Positions 54,735-63,723 of a DNA stretch of 64,000 nt are shown here, piece after piece (positions within the stretch are counted from its first letter, which is position 1; each line of letters begins with the position of its first letter). The DNA is from Thalassovita sp. (lineage in GTDB: Bacteria > Pseudomonadota > Alphaproteobacteria > Rhodobacterales > Rhodobacteraceae). The position numbers and the translations under genes are program-made. Under the pieces are notes generated by a model, which made no database searches, was not told the origin of the DNA, and saw nothing but the letters and a program-made list of their open reading frames with translations. The DNA lies in assembly GCA_017792425.1 (NCBI GenBank), contig CP051233.1, positions 1,894,402 to 1,958,401 of the forward strand. The letters are read 5' to 3'.

Positions 54735-55922
54735 ATGGCAGCCCCATATTCATCCGACCCCGGCAAAAGCCGAGGGCGGCTTTACCCCGAGGAAGAAAGC
54801 ACTTTCCGGTCATGTTTCCAGCGCGACCGGGACCGGATCATTCACGCCAGCGCATTCCGGCGGCTGAAGCATAAGACGCAAGTGTTCATCGAACACGAAG
54901 GCGATTATTTCCGCACCCGTCTGACCCATTCAATAGAGGTGGCGCAGGTGGCGCGGACGATTGCCGGGACGCTGGGCTTGAACCGCGAGCTGACAGAGGC
55001 AGTGGCGCTGGCGCACGACCTTGGCCATACACCCTTTGGCCACACCGGAGAGGACGCGCTGGCAGAGGTGATGGCCCCCTACGGCGGGTTCGATCACAAC
55101 GCGCAGGCGATCCGCATCGTCACCAGCCTGGAACGGCACTACGCCGAATGGGACGGGCTGAACCTGACATGGGAAACACTGGAAGGCATCGCCAAGCACA
55201 ACGGGCCGGTGATGGGTGAAATCCCGTGGGCGCTGGCCAGCTACAACGCGCGCCATGATCTGGAATTGCACACCCACGCCAGCGCCGAGGCGCAAGTCGC
55301 CGCGTTGTCCGATGACATCGCCTATAACAACCACGATCTGCATGACGGATTGCGGGCCGAGTTGTTTTCCACCGACGAACTGGCCGAGATGCCGATCCTT
55401 GACCGGTGTTTCGGCGAAGTGGACCGGAAATACCCCGGCCTGAACTACTATCGCCGCCGGCACGAAGCCTTGCGGCGGTTCTTTGGCGTGCTGGTAGAGG
55501 ATGTGATCGCGGTGACCCAGGCCAACCTGACCGATCTGGCCCCCCGGTCGGTCGAGGAGGTCCGCGACGCCGGGCGAATGATGGTGCAGTTCTCGAAACC
55601 CGTTTGGGAGGATTTGAAGGTCATCCGCGAATTCCTGTTCCATCGCATGTACCGCGCCCCCGAAGTGGTCGAGGTGCGCAGCTATGTGACGGATGTGGTG
55701 CGCGAACTGTTCGCAATCTTCATGCAGAAACCTGAGCTGTTGCCCCGCCAGTGGCGAAAGGATGTTGAAGAGGCCCGGATGGATGCGGCGCTGGCGCGGA
55801 TCGTGTCGGACTATATCGCCGGGATGACCGACCGGTTCGCCCTGCAGGAACATGAACGCCTGACCGGCCGTCAGGCCATTCCCGCCGGACGCCGGGCCAC
55901 CCCCATCCAGCGCGGCGGCTGA
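54735..55922 (+). CDS. dgt: dGTP triphosphohydrolase-like HD protein
   Basis: A 395-residue HD-domain dNTPase that hydrolyses dNTPs to nucleosides and triphosphate. The HD residues are in THSIEVAQVARTIAG (His) and LAHDLGHTPFGHTGED (His-Asp), with SDDIAYNNHD as the distal Asp. The N-terminus RDRIIHASAFRRLKHKTQVF is typical of the type 2 (dGTPase-like) family. Substrate preference is not readable. Start ATG 54735. Confidence 0.92.
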   Translation: MAAPYSSDPGKSRGRLYPEEESTFRSCFQRDRDRIIHASAFRRLKHKTQVFIEHEGDYFRTRLTHSIEVAQVARTIAGTLGLNRELTEAVALAHDLGHTPFGHTGEDALAEVMAPYGGFDHNAQAIRIVTSLERHYAEWDGLNLTWETLEGIAKHNGPVMGEIPWALASYNARHDLELHTHASAEAQVAALSDDIAYNNHDLHDGLRAELFSTDELAEMPILDRCFGEVDRKYPGLNYYRRRHEALRRFFGVLVEDVIAVTQANLTDLAPRSVEEVRDAGRMMVQFSKPVWEDLKVIREFLFHRMYRAPEVVEVRSYVTDVVRELFAIFMQKPELLPRQWRKDVEEARMDAALARIVSDYIAGMTDRFALQEHERLTGRQAIPAGRRATPIQRGG

Positions 55923-55963
55923 CACCGGTGGGAACCGCCGAGGGATCCGCGCCGCAAGGGGCG

Positions 55964-55991
55964 TTGACCTTTGGCCTTTGCGTGGTAAACC
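55964..55991 (+). promoter_or_regulatory. Promoter of argS
   Basis: TTGACC at 55964-55969, 16 bases, TAAACC at 55986-55991, 27 bases before the argS start. Confidence 0.6.
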
Positions 55992-56018
55992 CCGCGCAAG
56001 CTGAAAGGATATGATCAG

Positions 56019-57764
56019 ATGAACCTCTTCACCGAAATGCGCGCGCTGGTGCTGGAAACGCTGGAACAGATGGCCGCGGCGGGTGAACTGCCTGCCGGGT
56101 TGGACTACGCGAATGTGGCGGTGGAGCCCCCGCGTGACGCGGCGCATGGGGACATGGCCACCAACGCGGCGATGGTGCTGGCCAAACCTGCGCAGATGAA
56201 ACCGCGCGACATCGCGGAAAAGCTGGCGTCACGGTTGTTGGCGGACGCACGTGTTGTTTCGGCAGAGGTCGCTGGTCCGGGCTTCTTGAATCTGCGGTTG
56301 GATGCGTCTCTGTGGCATGGGATTGTGAAGGCCGCGCTGACCCAAGGCACCGCCTATGGCCGCTCGACCATGGGGCAGGGTAAGAAGGTGGACGTCGAAT
56401 ACGTCAGCGCCAACCCCACGGGCCCGATGCACGTGGGGCATACCCGCGGCGCTGTGTTCGGTGATGCGCTGGCCAGCCTGCTGGACTATGCGGGCTATGA
56501 CGTCACGCGGGAATATTACATCAACGATGGCGGCGCGCAGGTGGATGTGTTGGCGCGGTCCGCCTACGAACGCTACCGCGAGGCCAACGGGCTGGAACCG
56601 GAAATCCGCGAGGGTCTATATCCCGGCGACTACCTGATCCCGGTAGGCGAGGCGCTGAAGGCCAAGTATGGCGACAGTCTGCTGAACAAGCCAGAGGCCG
56701 ACTGGCTGGCCGAGGTGCGCGATTTCTCCACCGAAGCGATGATGGCCATGATCCGCGAGGATCTGGCCTCTCTGGGCGTGAAGATGGACGTGTATTACAG
56801 TGAAAAATCCCTGTACGGCACCGGCCAGATCGAGGCCGCGCTGGAACGTCTGAAAGGGCTGGGTCTGATCTACGAAGGCGTGCTGGAACCGCCAAAGGGT
56901 AAACTGCCCGAGGATTGGGAAGAGCGTGAACAGACGCTGTTCAAATCCACCGCTTATGGCGACGACGTGGACCGCCCGGTAATGAAATCGGACGGGGCGT
57001 GGACGTATTTCGCGCCCGACATCGCCTATCACTTCACCAAGGTAGAACGCGGCTTTGACATGCTGATCGACGTGTTCGGCGCAGATCATGGCGGGTACGT
57101 GAAGCGGATGAAGGCGGCGGTCGCGGCGCTGTCGGAAAACCGGGTGCCGTTGGATATCAAGCTGATCCAGCTGGTAAAGCTGTTCAAGAATGGCGAACCC
57201 TTCAAGATGTCCAAGCGGGCAGGGACATTTGTCACCCTGCGCGACGTGGTGGAACAGGTAGGCGCGGACGTAACCCGGTTCCACATGCTGACCCGCAAGA
57301 ACGACGCCCCGCTGGATTTCGATTTCGACAAGGTGCTGGAACAGTCCAAGGATAACCCCGTGTTCTATGTACAGTACGCCCATGCGCGTGTGTGTTCCGT
57401 CCTGCGCAAGGCAACCGAGGCCGGGATCGCCCATGATGACACGACGCTGGCCGGGGCAAACCTGTCCGGCCTGACCCATGACGCCGAACTGACCGTGGCC
57501 AAGAAACTGGCGGAATGGCCGCGCCTTGTGGAAATTGCGGGCCGCACCAATGAACCGCACCGGATCGCCTTCTACCTTTATGAACTGGCGTCGGATTTCC
57601 ATTCTTTGTGGAACCGGGGCAACGACGACACCAGTCTGCGCTTCCTGCAGGATGGCAATCCCGTCGCAAGTCAGGCGAAAATCGCCCTTGCGCGGGCCGT
57701 GGCCGTTGTCATTTCGGCGGGTCTTGGTATTCTGGGCGTAACCCCGGCGGAAGAGATGCGCTAA
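56019..57764 (+). CDS. argS: Arginyl-tRNA synthetase
   Basis: Class I synthetase charging tRNA-Arg. The 581-residue protein has the N-terminal Arg-tRNA-synthetase additional domain (about 1-90), the HIGH motif as HVGHTRG in SANPTGPMHVGHTRGAVFG, a KMSK loop (FKMSKRAGTFV) and a DALR anticodon-binding domain at the C-terminus. AAAGGA is 10 bases before the ATG. It probably heads a transcript with the SPOR, nagZ, scpA and scpB genes. Confidence 0.96.
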   Translation: MNLFTEMRALVLETLEQMAAAGELPAGLDYANVAVEPPRDAAHGDMATNAAMVLAKPAQMKPRDIAEKLASRLLADARVVSAEVAGPGFLNLRLDASLWHGIVKAALTQGTAYGRSTMGQGKKVDVEYVSANPTGPMHVGHTRGAVFGDALASLLDYAGYDVTREYYINDGGAQVDVLARSAYERYREANGLEPEIREGLYPGDYLIPVGEALKAKYGDSLLNKPEADWLAEVRDFSTEAMMAMIREDLASLGVKMDVYYSEKSLYGTGQIEAALERLKGLGLIYEGVLEPPKGKLPEDWEEREQTLFKSTAYGDDVDRPVMKSDGAWTYFAPDIAYHFTKVERGFDMLIDVFGADHGGYVKRMKAAVAALSENRVPLDIKLIQLVKLFKNGEPFKMSKRAGTFVTLRDVVEQVGADVTRFHMLTRKNDAPLDFDFDKVLEQSKDNPVFYVQYAHARVCSVLRKATEAGIAHDDTTLAGANLSGLTHDAELTVAKKLAEWPRLVEIAGRTNEPHRIAFYLYELASDFHSLWNRGNDDTSLRFLQDGNPVASQAKIALARAVAVVISAGLGILGVTPAEEMR

Positions 57765-57827
57765 AGCGCACGGGTTCGCCGCGGCAAGAGCAGACCAAGG
57801 GGGCAACCCCCAAGGACAGAGGCGAGC

Positions 57828-58688
57828 ATGGCGCAGATACAGGCGGACGGGGGCTTTGACGCCCCTGAAGATCGCATTGCACTGGGAACACTGGCCAGTT
57901 GGGCCGGCGCGGCGGTTTCGCTGGCGTTGGTCGTTGGTATTGGTGTTTGGGGATACCAACTGGTAACACGGGACGTCAGTGGCATCCCCGTTGTCCGTGC
58001 CGCCGAAGGCCCGATGCGGATACAGCCACAGGATCCGGGCGGTGCCGCTGCCGTGAACCAGGGGTTGGCGGTGAACATGGTGCCCGCCAAGGGCAGCGCG
58101 GAGAAACCGGCAGACCGGCTAATCCTGGCCCCGAAACCCATCGATTTGTCCGAGGATGACCTGAGTGCCGCTCAGCTTGCATCGCAAAGCGTCATTCAGG
58201 AAACGCCAGAGGAACCCGCCCCCGCCGGTATGTCCGTTGATGACATCGTCGCCAGCGTGGTGCGACAGGATCAGCAGCCAGAGCGGATAGAGAACGCCAG
58301 CCTGTCTGTGTCAGAGCCGTCGAGTGCTAAGCCCTTGGGCGGATTGGCGCAGTCACTGCGTCCACAGCCTCGTCCCGCCTCGTTGGTCAGACCCTTGGCA
58401 TCGGTGGCGTTGGACATGGACCCGGCGCAGATACCTGCGGGCGAACGTCTGGCGCAACTGGGCGCGTTCGAGGATGCTGACCAGGCCAGCAAGGAATGGG
58501 ACCGCTTGTATGCACGCTTCGGTGACTACATGGCGGGCAAGAAGCGGGTGATCCAGAAAGCTGAAAGCGGTGGGCGCACCTTCTATCGACTGCGTGCTTA
58601 CGGGTTCGCGGATATCAGCGACGCACGCCGTTTTTGTTCAGCACTGGTGGCGGAAAAGGCCGAGTGCATTCCGGTGTCTTCTCGTTGA
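57828..58688 (+). CDS. SPOR-domain membrane protein
   Basis: A 286-residue bitopic protein with a cytoplasmic tail, one membrane segment (about 24-46), a long low-complexity periplasmic linker (about 50-205) and a C-terminal SPOR domain (about 207-284, beginning GERLAQLGAFEDADQASKEW). SPOR domains bind denuded glycan at the septum, so a cell-division role is inferred. The following nagZ start lies inside its last codons. Confidence 0.88.
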   Translation: MAQIQADGGFDAPEDRIALGTLASWAGAAVSLALVVGIGVWGYQLVTRDVSGIPVVRAAEGPMRIQPQDPGGAAAVNQGLAVNMVPAKGSAEKPADRLILAPKPIDLSEDDLSAAQLASQSVIQETPEEPAPAGMSVDDIVASVVRQDQQPERIENASLSVSEPSSAKPLGGLAQSLRPQPRPASLVRPLASVALDMDPAQIPAGERLAQLGAFEDADQASKEWDRLYARFGDYMAGKKRVIQKAESGGRTFYRLRAYGFADISDARRFCSALVAEKAECIPVSSR

Positions 58689-59692
58689 GTGTCGGCGCCA
58701 CGATCCTTGATCCGCTGGGGCTGCGTCTGGGCGCAGAGGAAAAAGCGTTCTTTCGAGACGCCAATCCCTTCGGGTTCATCCTGTTCGCGCGCAATTTGGA
58801 CAACGCTCTGCAAATCCGGGCCCTGTGCAACGATTTGCGAGAGGCAGTGGGCCGCGAAGCACCGATCACCATTGACCAGGAAGGCGGGCGGGTGCAGCGC
58901 CTGCGCGCGCCGGACTGGACAGAATGGCTGCCGCCGCTGGATCACGTCGCAGCAGCCGGGAACAATGCCGAACAGGTGATGTACCTGCGCTATCGGTTGA
59001 TCGCACATGAACTGAAATCGCTTGGCATCGACAGCAACTGCGCGCCCCTTGTCGATGTGGCGGGCGAAAAGACACATCCGTTTCTGAAAAACCGCTGCTA
59101 CGGGACTGACCCGGATACGGTGGCCCGGTTGGGCCGTGCGGTGGCGAATGGACATCTGGACGGTGGCGTATTGCCGGTGGTCAAGCATATCCCCGGCCAC
59201 GGGCGAGCCGTGGCGGACAGCCATCTGGAATTGCCCCGTGTTCAGACCAACCATGCGGACCTGTCACGCTGGGATTTTGCCCCGTTCAAGGCCCTGAACG
59301 ATCTGCCGTTGGGGATGACGGCGCATCTGGTCTATGATCAGATCGATCCCCGTCCCGCTACGATTTCACCGGTGATGATGCGCCTGATCCGCGATGAAAT
59401 CGGGTTTGACGGGCTGATCATGACAGACGATATCTCGATGAAGGCGTTGTCAGGCGATCTGGCGTCGCTCAGTGCAGCGTCCCGCGCGGCGGGGTGTGAT
59501 GTCGTTTTGCATTGCAACGGATCGCTGGATGAAAAACGCGCCGTCGCAGAGGCGGCCGGGCCACTGGACGCCGATGGGTGTCGCCGCGCGGAATTGGCCA
59601 TGGCTGCCCGAAAGCCCCCGGATGAGGTTGACATTCCCGCCCTTCGGGCCAAGCTGGACGCGCTGACAGGCGGACAAGGCGGGAATGGCTGA
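58664..59692 (+). CDS. nagZ: Beta-N-acetylhexosaminidase (NagZ, GH3)
   Basis: Cytoplasmic enzyme removing N-acetylglucosamine from anhydromuropeptides in peptidoglycan recycling. The GH3 core has the NagZ signature KHIPGHG with the catalytic Asp-His pair of ADSHLELP, and the nucleophile Asp in LIMTDDISMKAL. At about 342 residues it is the single-domain form. The start is uncertain: GTG 58664 with GGAAAAGG upstream overlaps the SPOR gene by 25 bases, and TTG 58685 overlaps by 4. It overlaps scpA by 8 bases. Confidence 0.9.
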   Translation: MHSGVFSLSVGATILDPLGLRLGAEEKAFFRDANPFGFILFARNLDNALQIRALCNDLREAVGREAPITIDQEGGRVQRLRAPDWTEWLPPLDHVAAAGNNAEQVMYLRYRLIAHELKSLGIDSNCAPLVDVAGEKTHPFLKNRCYGTDPDTVARLGRAVANGHLDGGVLPVVKHIPGHGRAVADSHLELPRVQTNHADLSRWDFAPFKALNDLPLGMTAHLVYDQIDPRPATISPVMMRLIRDEIGFDGLIMTDDISMKALSGDLASLSAASRAAGCDVVLHCNGSLDEKRAVAEAAGPLDADGCRRAELAMAARKPPDEVDIPALRAKLDALTGGQGGNG

Positions 59693-60470
59693 AAACACGA
59701 TCGACCAGACAGTAGCCGAGCGGCTGGCCGCAGAGGCGCTGATCATCGATGTAGAGGGGTTCGAGGGCCCGCTTGACCTGCTGCTGACGCTCAGCCGGAC
59801 GCAGAAGGTGGATTTGCGCAAGATCTCGATCCTGCGGTTGGCACAGCAATATCTGGAATTCGTGGAACGCGCCAAGCAGTTGCGGATCGAACTAGCGGCC
59901 GATTACCTGGTGATGGCTGCCTGGCTGGCGTTCCTGAAATCGCGGCTGCTTTTGCCCCCCGACCCATCCGAGGAAGGCCCTTCGGGCGAAGAACTGGCCG
60001 CCCATCTGGCGTTTCAACTGGAACGCCTGCAGGCCATGCGAGACGTTGCCGCCCGGTTGATGGCGCGAGACCAGAAGGGGCGCGATTTCTTTGTGCGCGG
60101 CATTCCCGAAGATATGACGCGGATCAAGCGCATCACCTATACCGCGACCTTGTTGGACCTGATGCAGGGGTATGCCCGGATCCGCACACGCGACGAATTC
60201 CGCCCTTTCGTGATGGATCGTGAATCGGTTTTCACGATGGAACAGGCGCTGGAACGGCTGCGCGGATTGATCGGGTTTTCGGGGGTCTGGACGGACATCT
60301 GCAGCTACTTGCCGCCCGGATGGGAAAACGACCCGGTCAAGCGCCGCTCGGCCACGGCTGCAACCTTTGCCGCGTCGTTAGAACTGGTGAAGGAAGGCAA
60401 GGCAGAAATCCGTCAGTCCGGAACGTTCGAGCCGATCCTGTTGCGCAGAAGGGAGGCGCGGGATGACTGA
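59685..60470 (+). CDS. scpA: Segregation and condensation protein A
   Basis: Kleisin subunit that bridges SMC heads in chromosome condensation. The 261-residue protein has the N-terminal SMC-neck-binding helices (EGFEGPLDLLLTLSRTQKVDLRKISI) and a C-terminal winged helix (about 190-255). The ATG lies within the nagZ end (8-base overlap), and its own end overlaps scpB by 8 bases, which is the usual coupling of the pair. Confidence 0.95.
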   Translation: MAENTIDQTVAERLAAEALIIDVEGFEGPLDLLLTLSRTQKVDLRKISILRLAQQYLEFVERAKQLRIELAADYLVMAAWLAFLKSRLLLPPDPSEEGPSGEELAAHLAFQLERLQAMRDVAARLMARDQKGRDFFVRGIPEDMTRIKRITYTATLLDLMQGYARIRTRDEFRPFVMDRESVFTMEQALERLRGLIGFSGVWTDICSYLPPGWENDPVKRRSATAATFAASLELVKEGKAEIRQSGTFEPILLRRREARDD

Positions 60471-61113
60471 ATACGCCAGGGGGAAAGAGGACAGCCTGTT
60501 CGAGGCCCCACCGATGGCCGAGCAGGAGCGCATGGTAGAGGCCATCCTGTTTGCCACCGCCGAACCGGTCAGCGTGCGCGAACTGGAGGCCCGCATGCCG
60601 CACGGTTGCGACGCGGCCGAGGCGCTGGTTTACCTGCGAAAACGGTACGAGGGCAGGGGTGTGCAGGTGATCAAGGTGGGGGACGCCTGGGCGATCCGCA
60701 CGGCACCGGACCTGGGGTTTCTGATGCAAAAGGAAACCGTGGAAACGCGAAAACTGAGCCGCGCCGCGATCGAGACTTTGGCGATCATCGCATATCACCA
60801 GCCCGTCACCCGCGCCGAGATAGAGGAAATCCGCGGCGTATCCGTGTCGCGCGGGACGATTGACCAGTTGCTGGAAATGGAGTGGATCCGTTTTGGCCGC
60901 CGCCGCATGACGCCGGGCCGCCCCGTGACCTTTGTGGTGACGCAGGAATTCCTGGATCACTTCGGTCTGGAAAGCGCCCGCGATCTGCCGGGGCTAAAGG
61001 AATTGCGCTCTGCCGGGTTGCTGGACAGCCGCCCGCCGCCGGGGTTGAGCGAAGGCCTGTCCGATGGTGACGAGGAAGCGGACGAAGACCAGTCCGAGCT
61101 GTTCGACGATTAA
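60463..61113 (+). CDS. scpB: Segregation and condensation protein B
   Basis: A 216-residue partner of ScpA with two winged-helix domains (about 20-95 and 100-175, with SRAAIETLAIIAYHQPVTRAEIEEIRGV as the signature) and an acidic disordered tail (DGDEEADEDQSELFDD). It dimerises and binds the kleisin in the SMC complex. A small gene follows 65 bases downstream. Confidence 0.95.
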   Translation: MTEYARGKEDSLFEAPPMAEQERMVEAILFATAEPVSVRELEARMPHGCDAAEALVYLRKRYEGRGVQVIKVGDAWAIRTAPDLGFLMQKETVETRKLSRAAIETLAIIAYHQPVTRAEIEEIRGVSVSRGTIDQLLEMEWIRFGRRRMTPGRPVTFVVTQEFLDHFGLESARDLPGLKELRSAGLLDSRPPPGLSEGLSDGDEEADEDQSELFDD

Positions 61114-61178
61114 ACACCGCCCTGAAATCGGCGCAATCAGGTGATATCCTGGGGCCAGCAGATCGAAGGAGGCAGACC

Positions 61179-61340
61179 ATGAATGCCAATCAACTCGTGA
61201 ACATGATCCTGCGCCTGTTCGTACGCAAGGCCGTGAACAAGGGCATGAACGCTGCGATCAACCGTGCAGCAGGCGGCAAAGGGCAGGGCAAACGGGCGCG
61301 GCAGGCGGCCAAGGTCACTCGGCGGCTGAATAAGTTCTGA
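61179..61340 (+). CDS. 53-residue basic protein downstream of scpB
   Basis: A short frame with a near-perfect ribosome site (AAGGAGG, 6 bases before ATG 61179). The product starts MNANQLVNMILRLFVRKAVNKG, has a short hydrophobic-amphipathic N-terminal helix and a strongly basic tail (KGQGKRARQAAKVTRRLNKF). It is rich in Asn, Arg and Lys, without signal peptide or Cys. I recognise no characterised family; nucleic acid or membrane-surface binding is possible. The last 26 bases overlap the convergent MFS gene. Confidence 0.75.
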   Translation: MNANQLVNMILRLFVRKAVNKGMNAAINRAAGGKGQGKRARQAAKVTRRLNKF

Positions 61341-62472
61341 TGCGGTGCGGCCACAGCGATTCCCATACCGCGACGACGGCGAACAGGGCCGAGAAGGCGA
61401 GACACGCAGCCAGGCCGCCGGCTTCATAAGGAAAGCGATAGAACACTGCGCCGCCCATCACTGTCAGATAGGACACCGCTGAATTCAGGCCCATGATGGC
61501 CCCCCGCTGGCGTGGGTCAAGGCTGGTCAACCGGTCCACCACCGTGTTCAGTGCGAGATGCTGGAATATCCCCCAGACAAAGGCGACGCAGGCCAGCACA
61601 CCGAAAACCGACGCAAACCGGTTCATCAGCAGATAGACGCTTAGCAGCCCCAGGAACGCCAGCAACCCGATGCGCCGTTGGGGCATCATCTCTAGATGCC
61701 GGGTAAAGAGTACGGCAACGCCGAAACCCGCACCATAGAACATGGTGATCAGACCCGCCGAAGACGTGCCGCGCCCAAGGTTTTCCACCACATGCGCGCC
61801 CATATAAATATAGGCGCCGTTAAAGGCCAGCATCAGCATTGCGTTAGCCAGCAAACCACGCGGCACACCGGGCACCCGAAGCGCGCTGAAGGGTGATGTC
61901 GCGCGGTCGGACAGGCGGACGGTTTTCATGTCGACGCGTCGCAGAAGCAGCCAGATCGCCGCGGTGAACAGCGCCATCAGCGCATAAACCGTGCGCCACC
62001 CGGCCATGTCCGTCAGGAACGCCGCTAGTGTCACCCCGCCGATCAGCGACAAGGTCCAGCCTGTCAGTACAGTTCCGATCGTCTGCTTTTCGCGCCCCTT
62101 GGGGGCCAGTTGGGCGGCTAGGGAGTAGATCGCGGGTAATGCGGTGCCAGCCCCGATCCCCGCCAGCGCCTGACCCACCATCAGCACCAGAACGTTGGGG
62201 GCCAGCATCGATACAACCAGCGCAACCAGCAGCAGAAGGCAGGCGCGGCTTAGCGCCCTGTCCGATCCGATCAGGTCCGCGCGCGGGGCCAATATCAAGG
62301 CCGACAGGGCTGTCCCCGCGCCATAGGCGGCGGCGGCCCGTAGGATCATGGTGACATCGCAAGCAATATCTGCGGCCACCGCCGGGGCAATGGGGGGAAG
62401 GACCAGAGAGTTAGCCCCGATCACACCGATCGCAGCTGCAAGAAGGGGAACGGGACGCAACACAACTCTCAT
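61315..62472 (-). CDS. Major facilitator superfamily transporter
   Basis: A 385-residue membrane protein with about 12 helices in two halves. The loop after TM2 (APRADLIGSDRALSRAC) and the motif in TM4-5 (GIGAGTALPAIYSLAAQLAPKGREKQ) fit DHA1-type drug/sugar efflux carriers; the substrate is unknown. Two starts are possible: ATG 62472 or GTG 62499, neither with a ribosome site. The ATG lies inside a palindrome (62463-62485), which may regulate transcription or translation. Confidence 0.85.
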   Translation of the reverse strand: MRVVLRPVPLLAAAIGVIGANSLVLPPIAPAVAADIACDVTMILRAAAAYGAGTALSALILAPRADLIGSDRALSRACLLLLVALVVSMLAPNVLVLMVGQALAGIGAGTALPAIYSLAAQLAPKGREKQTIGTVLTGWTLSLIGGVTLAAFLTDMAGWRTVYALMALFTAAIWLLLRRVDMKTVRLSDRATSPFSALRVPGVPRGLLANAMLMLAFNGAYIYMGAHVVENLGRGTSSAGLITMFYGAGFGVAVLFTRHLEMMPQRRIGLLAFLGLLSVYLLMNRFASVFGVLACVAFVWGIFQHLALNTVVDRLTSLDPRQRGAIMGLNSAVSYLTVMGGAVFYRFPYEAGGLAACLAFSALFAVVAVWESLWPHRIRTYSAAE

Positions 62473-62485
62473 AGGTAGAGAGTTG
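62463..62485 (-). promoter_or_regulatory. Palindrome over the MFS start codon
   Basis: CAACTCTC-ATAGGTA-GAGAGTTG: perfect 8-base arms around a 7-base spacer, with the start codon at the arm/spacer border. It could be an operator or an RNA hairpin that hides the start. Confidence 0.5.
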
Positions 62486-62553
62486 CGCAGCGAAATCACC
62501 TTCGGTCAAGAGTTAACCAGATGATCAAGAAATTTTCGCGGGTTGCCCTCGCG

Positions 62554-63627
62554 TCACATACGGAAGTGTTTGCTGAGTTTCAGGCCCTGTCCCTGGTAGT
62601 TCGAGGCGATACCCGCCCCGTACAACTGGTCTGGCAGTTCGGCCATGCGTTCGTACACCAGGCGACCGACGACTTGTCCGTGTTCCAGTACAAAGGGGGC
62701 TTCATGGCAGCGCACCTCCAGCACGCCGCGTGATCCGGCGCCGCCGGCCTCGGCATGGCCGAAACCGGGGTCAAAGAACCCGGCATAGTGAACCCGGAAT
62801 TCCCCCACCATCGCCAGATATGGGGCCATTTCCGCGGCATAGGCCGGGGGAATGTGAACGGCCTCGCGGCTGACGAGAATATAGAAGGCGCCGGGGTCCA
62901 GGATGATCTGGCCGTTCTTGGTATGGATCTCTTCCCAGAAATCCGCAGGGTCGTACTGCCCGATCCGGTCAAGGTCGATCACGCCCGTGTGCGGCTTGGC
63001 CCGGTATCCGACCAGATCGCCCCGCGCTGGTTTCAGGTCGACGGAAAAGCCAAGCCCGTCATCAATCACCGCTTCCCCATCCACCAAAGGGGACTGCGCA
63101 TGCAGCGCACGCAGTTCATCATCGGTCAGGACAGCTTGCCCTGCGCGGAACCGGATTTGGTTCAGCCGCATCCCCGGACGCACCAGTACGGAAAACGAAC
63201 GCGGACAAATTTCGGCGTACAGCGGGCCGTGATAGCCTGGTTGGATGCGGTCAAACTCTTCCCCGCCGTCGGTGATGGTGCGCGTCAGCAAATCCAGCCG
63301 CCCGGTCGAGCTTTTGGCGTTCGCGACAGCCTGAATTCCCGTCGGCAGGGTCAGTGTTTCCATCAGTTCGACGACGTAGACACATCCCTTTTCCAGTACC
63401 GCGCCATTTGTCAGGTCGATCTGGTGCATTTCGAATTCGTCCAGCCTGTGGGCAACGGTGCGCCCTTGCCCGGCCAGGAACGATGCCCGCACCCGCCACG
63501 CCCGTGTGCCAAGACGCAGGTCAAGGCTGGCGGGTTGGATCTGTTCAGGAATGACCGCGCGGCTGGCCGCGATCTGCCCCGAGGCAATCATGGATTTCAG
63601 GTGCTGGCTGGGCAGAACGCCGGTCAT
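62554..63627 (-). CDS. dcd: 2'-deoxycytidine 5'-triphosphate deaminase, double-length family
   Basis: Deaminates dCTP to dUTP for thymidylate synthesis. The 357-residue protein is about twice the length of E. coli Dcd and matches the long family (PF06559) typical of alphaproteobacteria. The N-terminal half carries the core signatures IQPASLDLRLG and NAKSSTGRLDLLTRTI. The second half repeats the fold (ILDPGAFYILVSREAVHIPP, GFGHAEAGG). AAGGGGG precedes ATG 63627. It follows the crotonase gene and its terminator. Confidence 0.88.
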   Translation of the reverse strand: MTGVLPSQHLKSMIASGQIAASRAVIPEQIQPASLDLRLGTRAWRVRASFLAGQGRTVAHRLDEFEMHQIDLTNGAVLEKGCVYVVELMETLTLPTGIQAVANAKSSTGRLDLLTRTITDGGEEFDRIQPGYHGPLYAEICPRSFSVLVRPGMRLNQIRFRAGQAVLTDDELRALHAQSPLVDGEAVIDDGLGFSVDLKPARGDLVGYRAKPHTGVIDLDRIGQYDPADFWEEIHTKNGQIILDPGAFYILVSREAVHIPPAYAAEMAPYLAMVGEFRVHYAGFFDPGFGHAEAGGAGSRGVLEVRCHEAPFVLEHGQVVGRLVYERMAELPDQLYGAGIASNYQGQGLKLSKHFRM

Positions 63628-63683
63628 GTCATCCCCCTTGGAATTGATCCGTCTTACCAAAAGCCGCACAAGGAACGGAACAG

Positions 63684-63708
63684 AAAAAGGCCGGAATCCC
63701 GGCCTTTT
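63684..63708 (-). terminator. Rho-independent terminator of the crotonase gene
   Basis: Ten-base-pair stem AAAAGGCCGG / CCGGCCTTTT with a 4-base loop and a following T on the minus strand, 16 bases after the stop codon. Confidence 0.85.
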
Positions 63709-63723
63709 CAGAGGTTTCCCACG

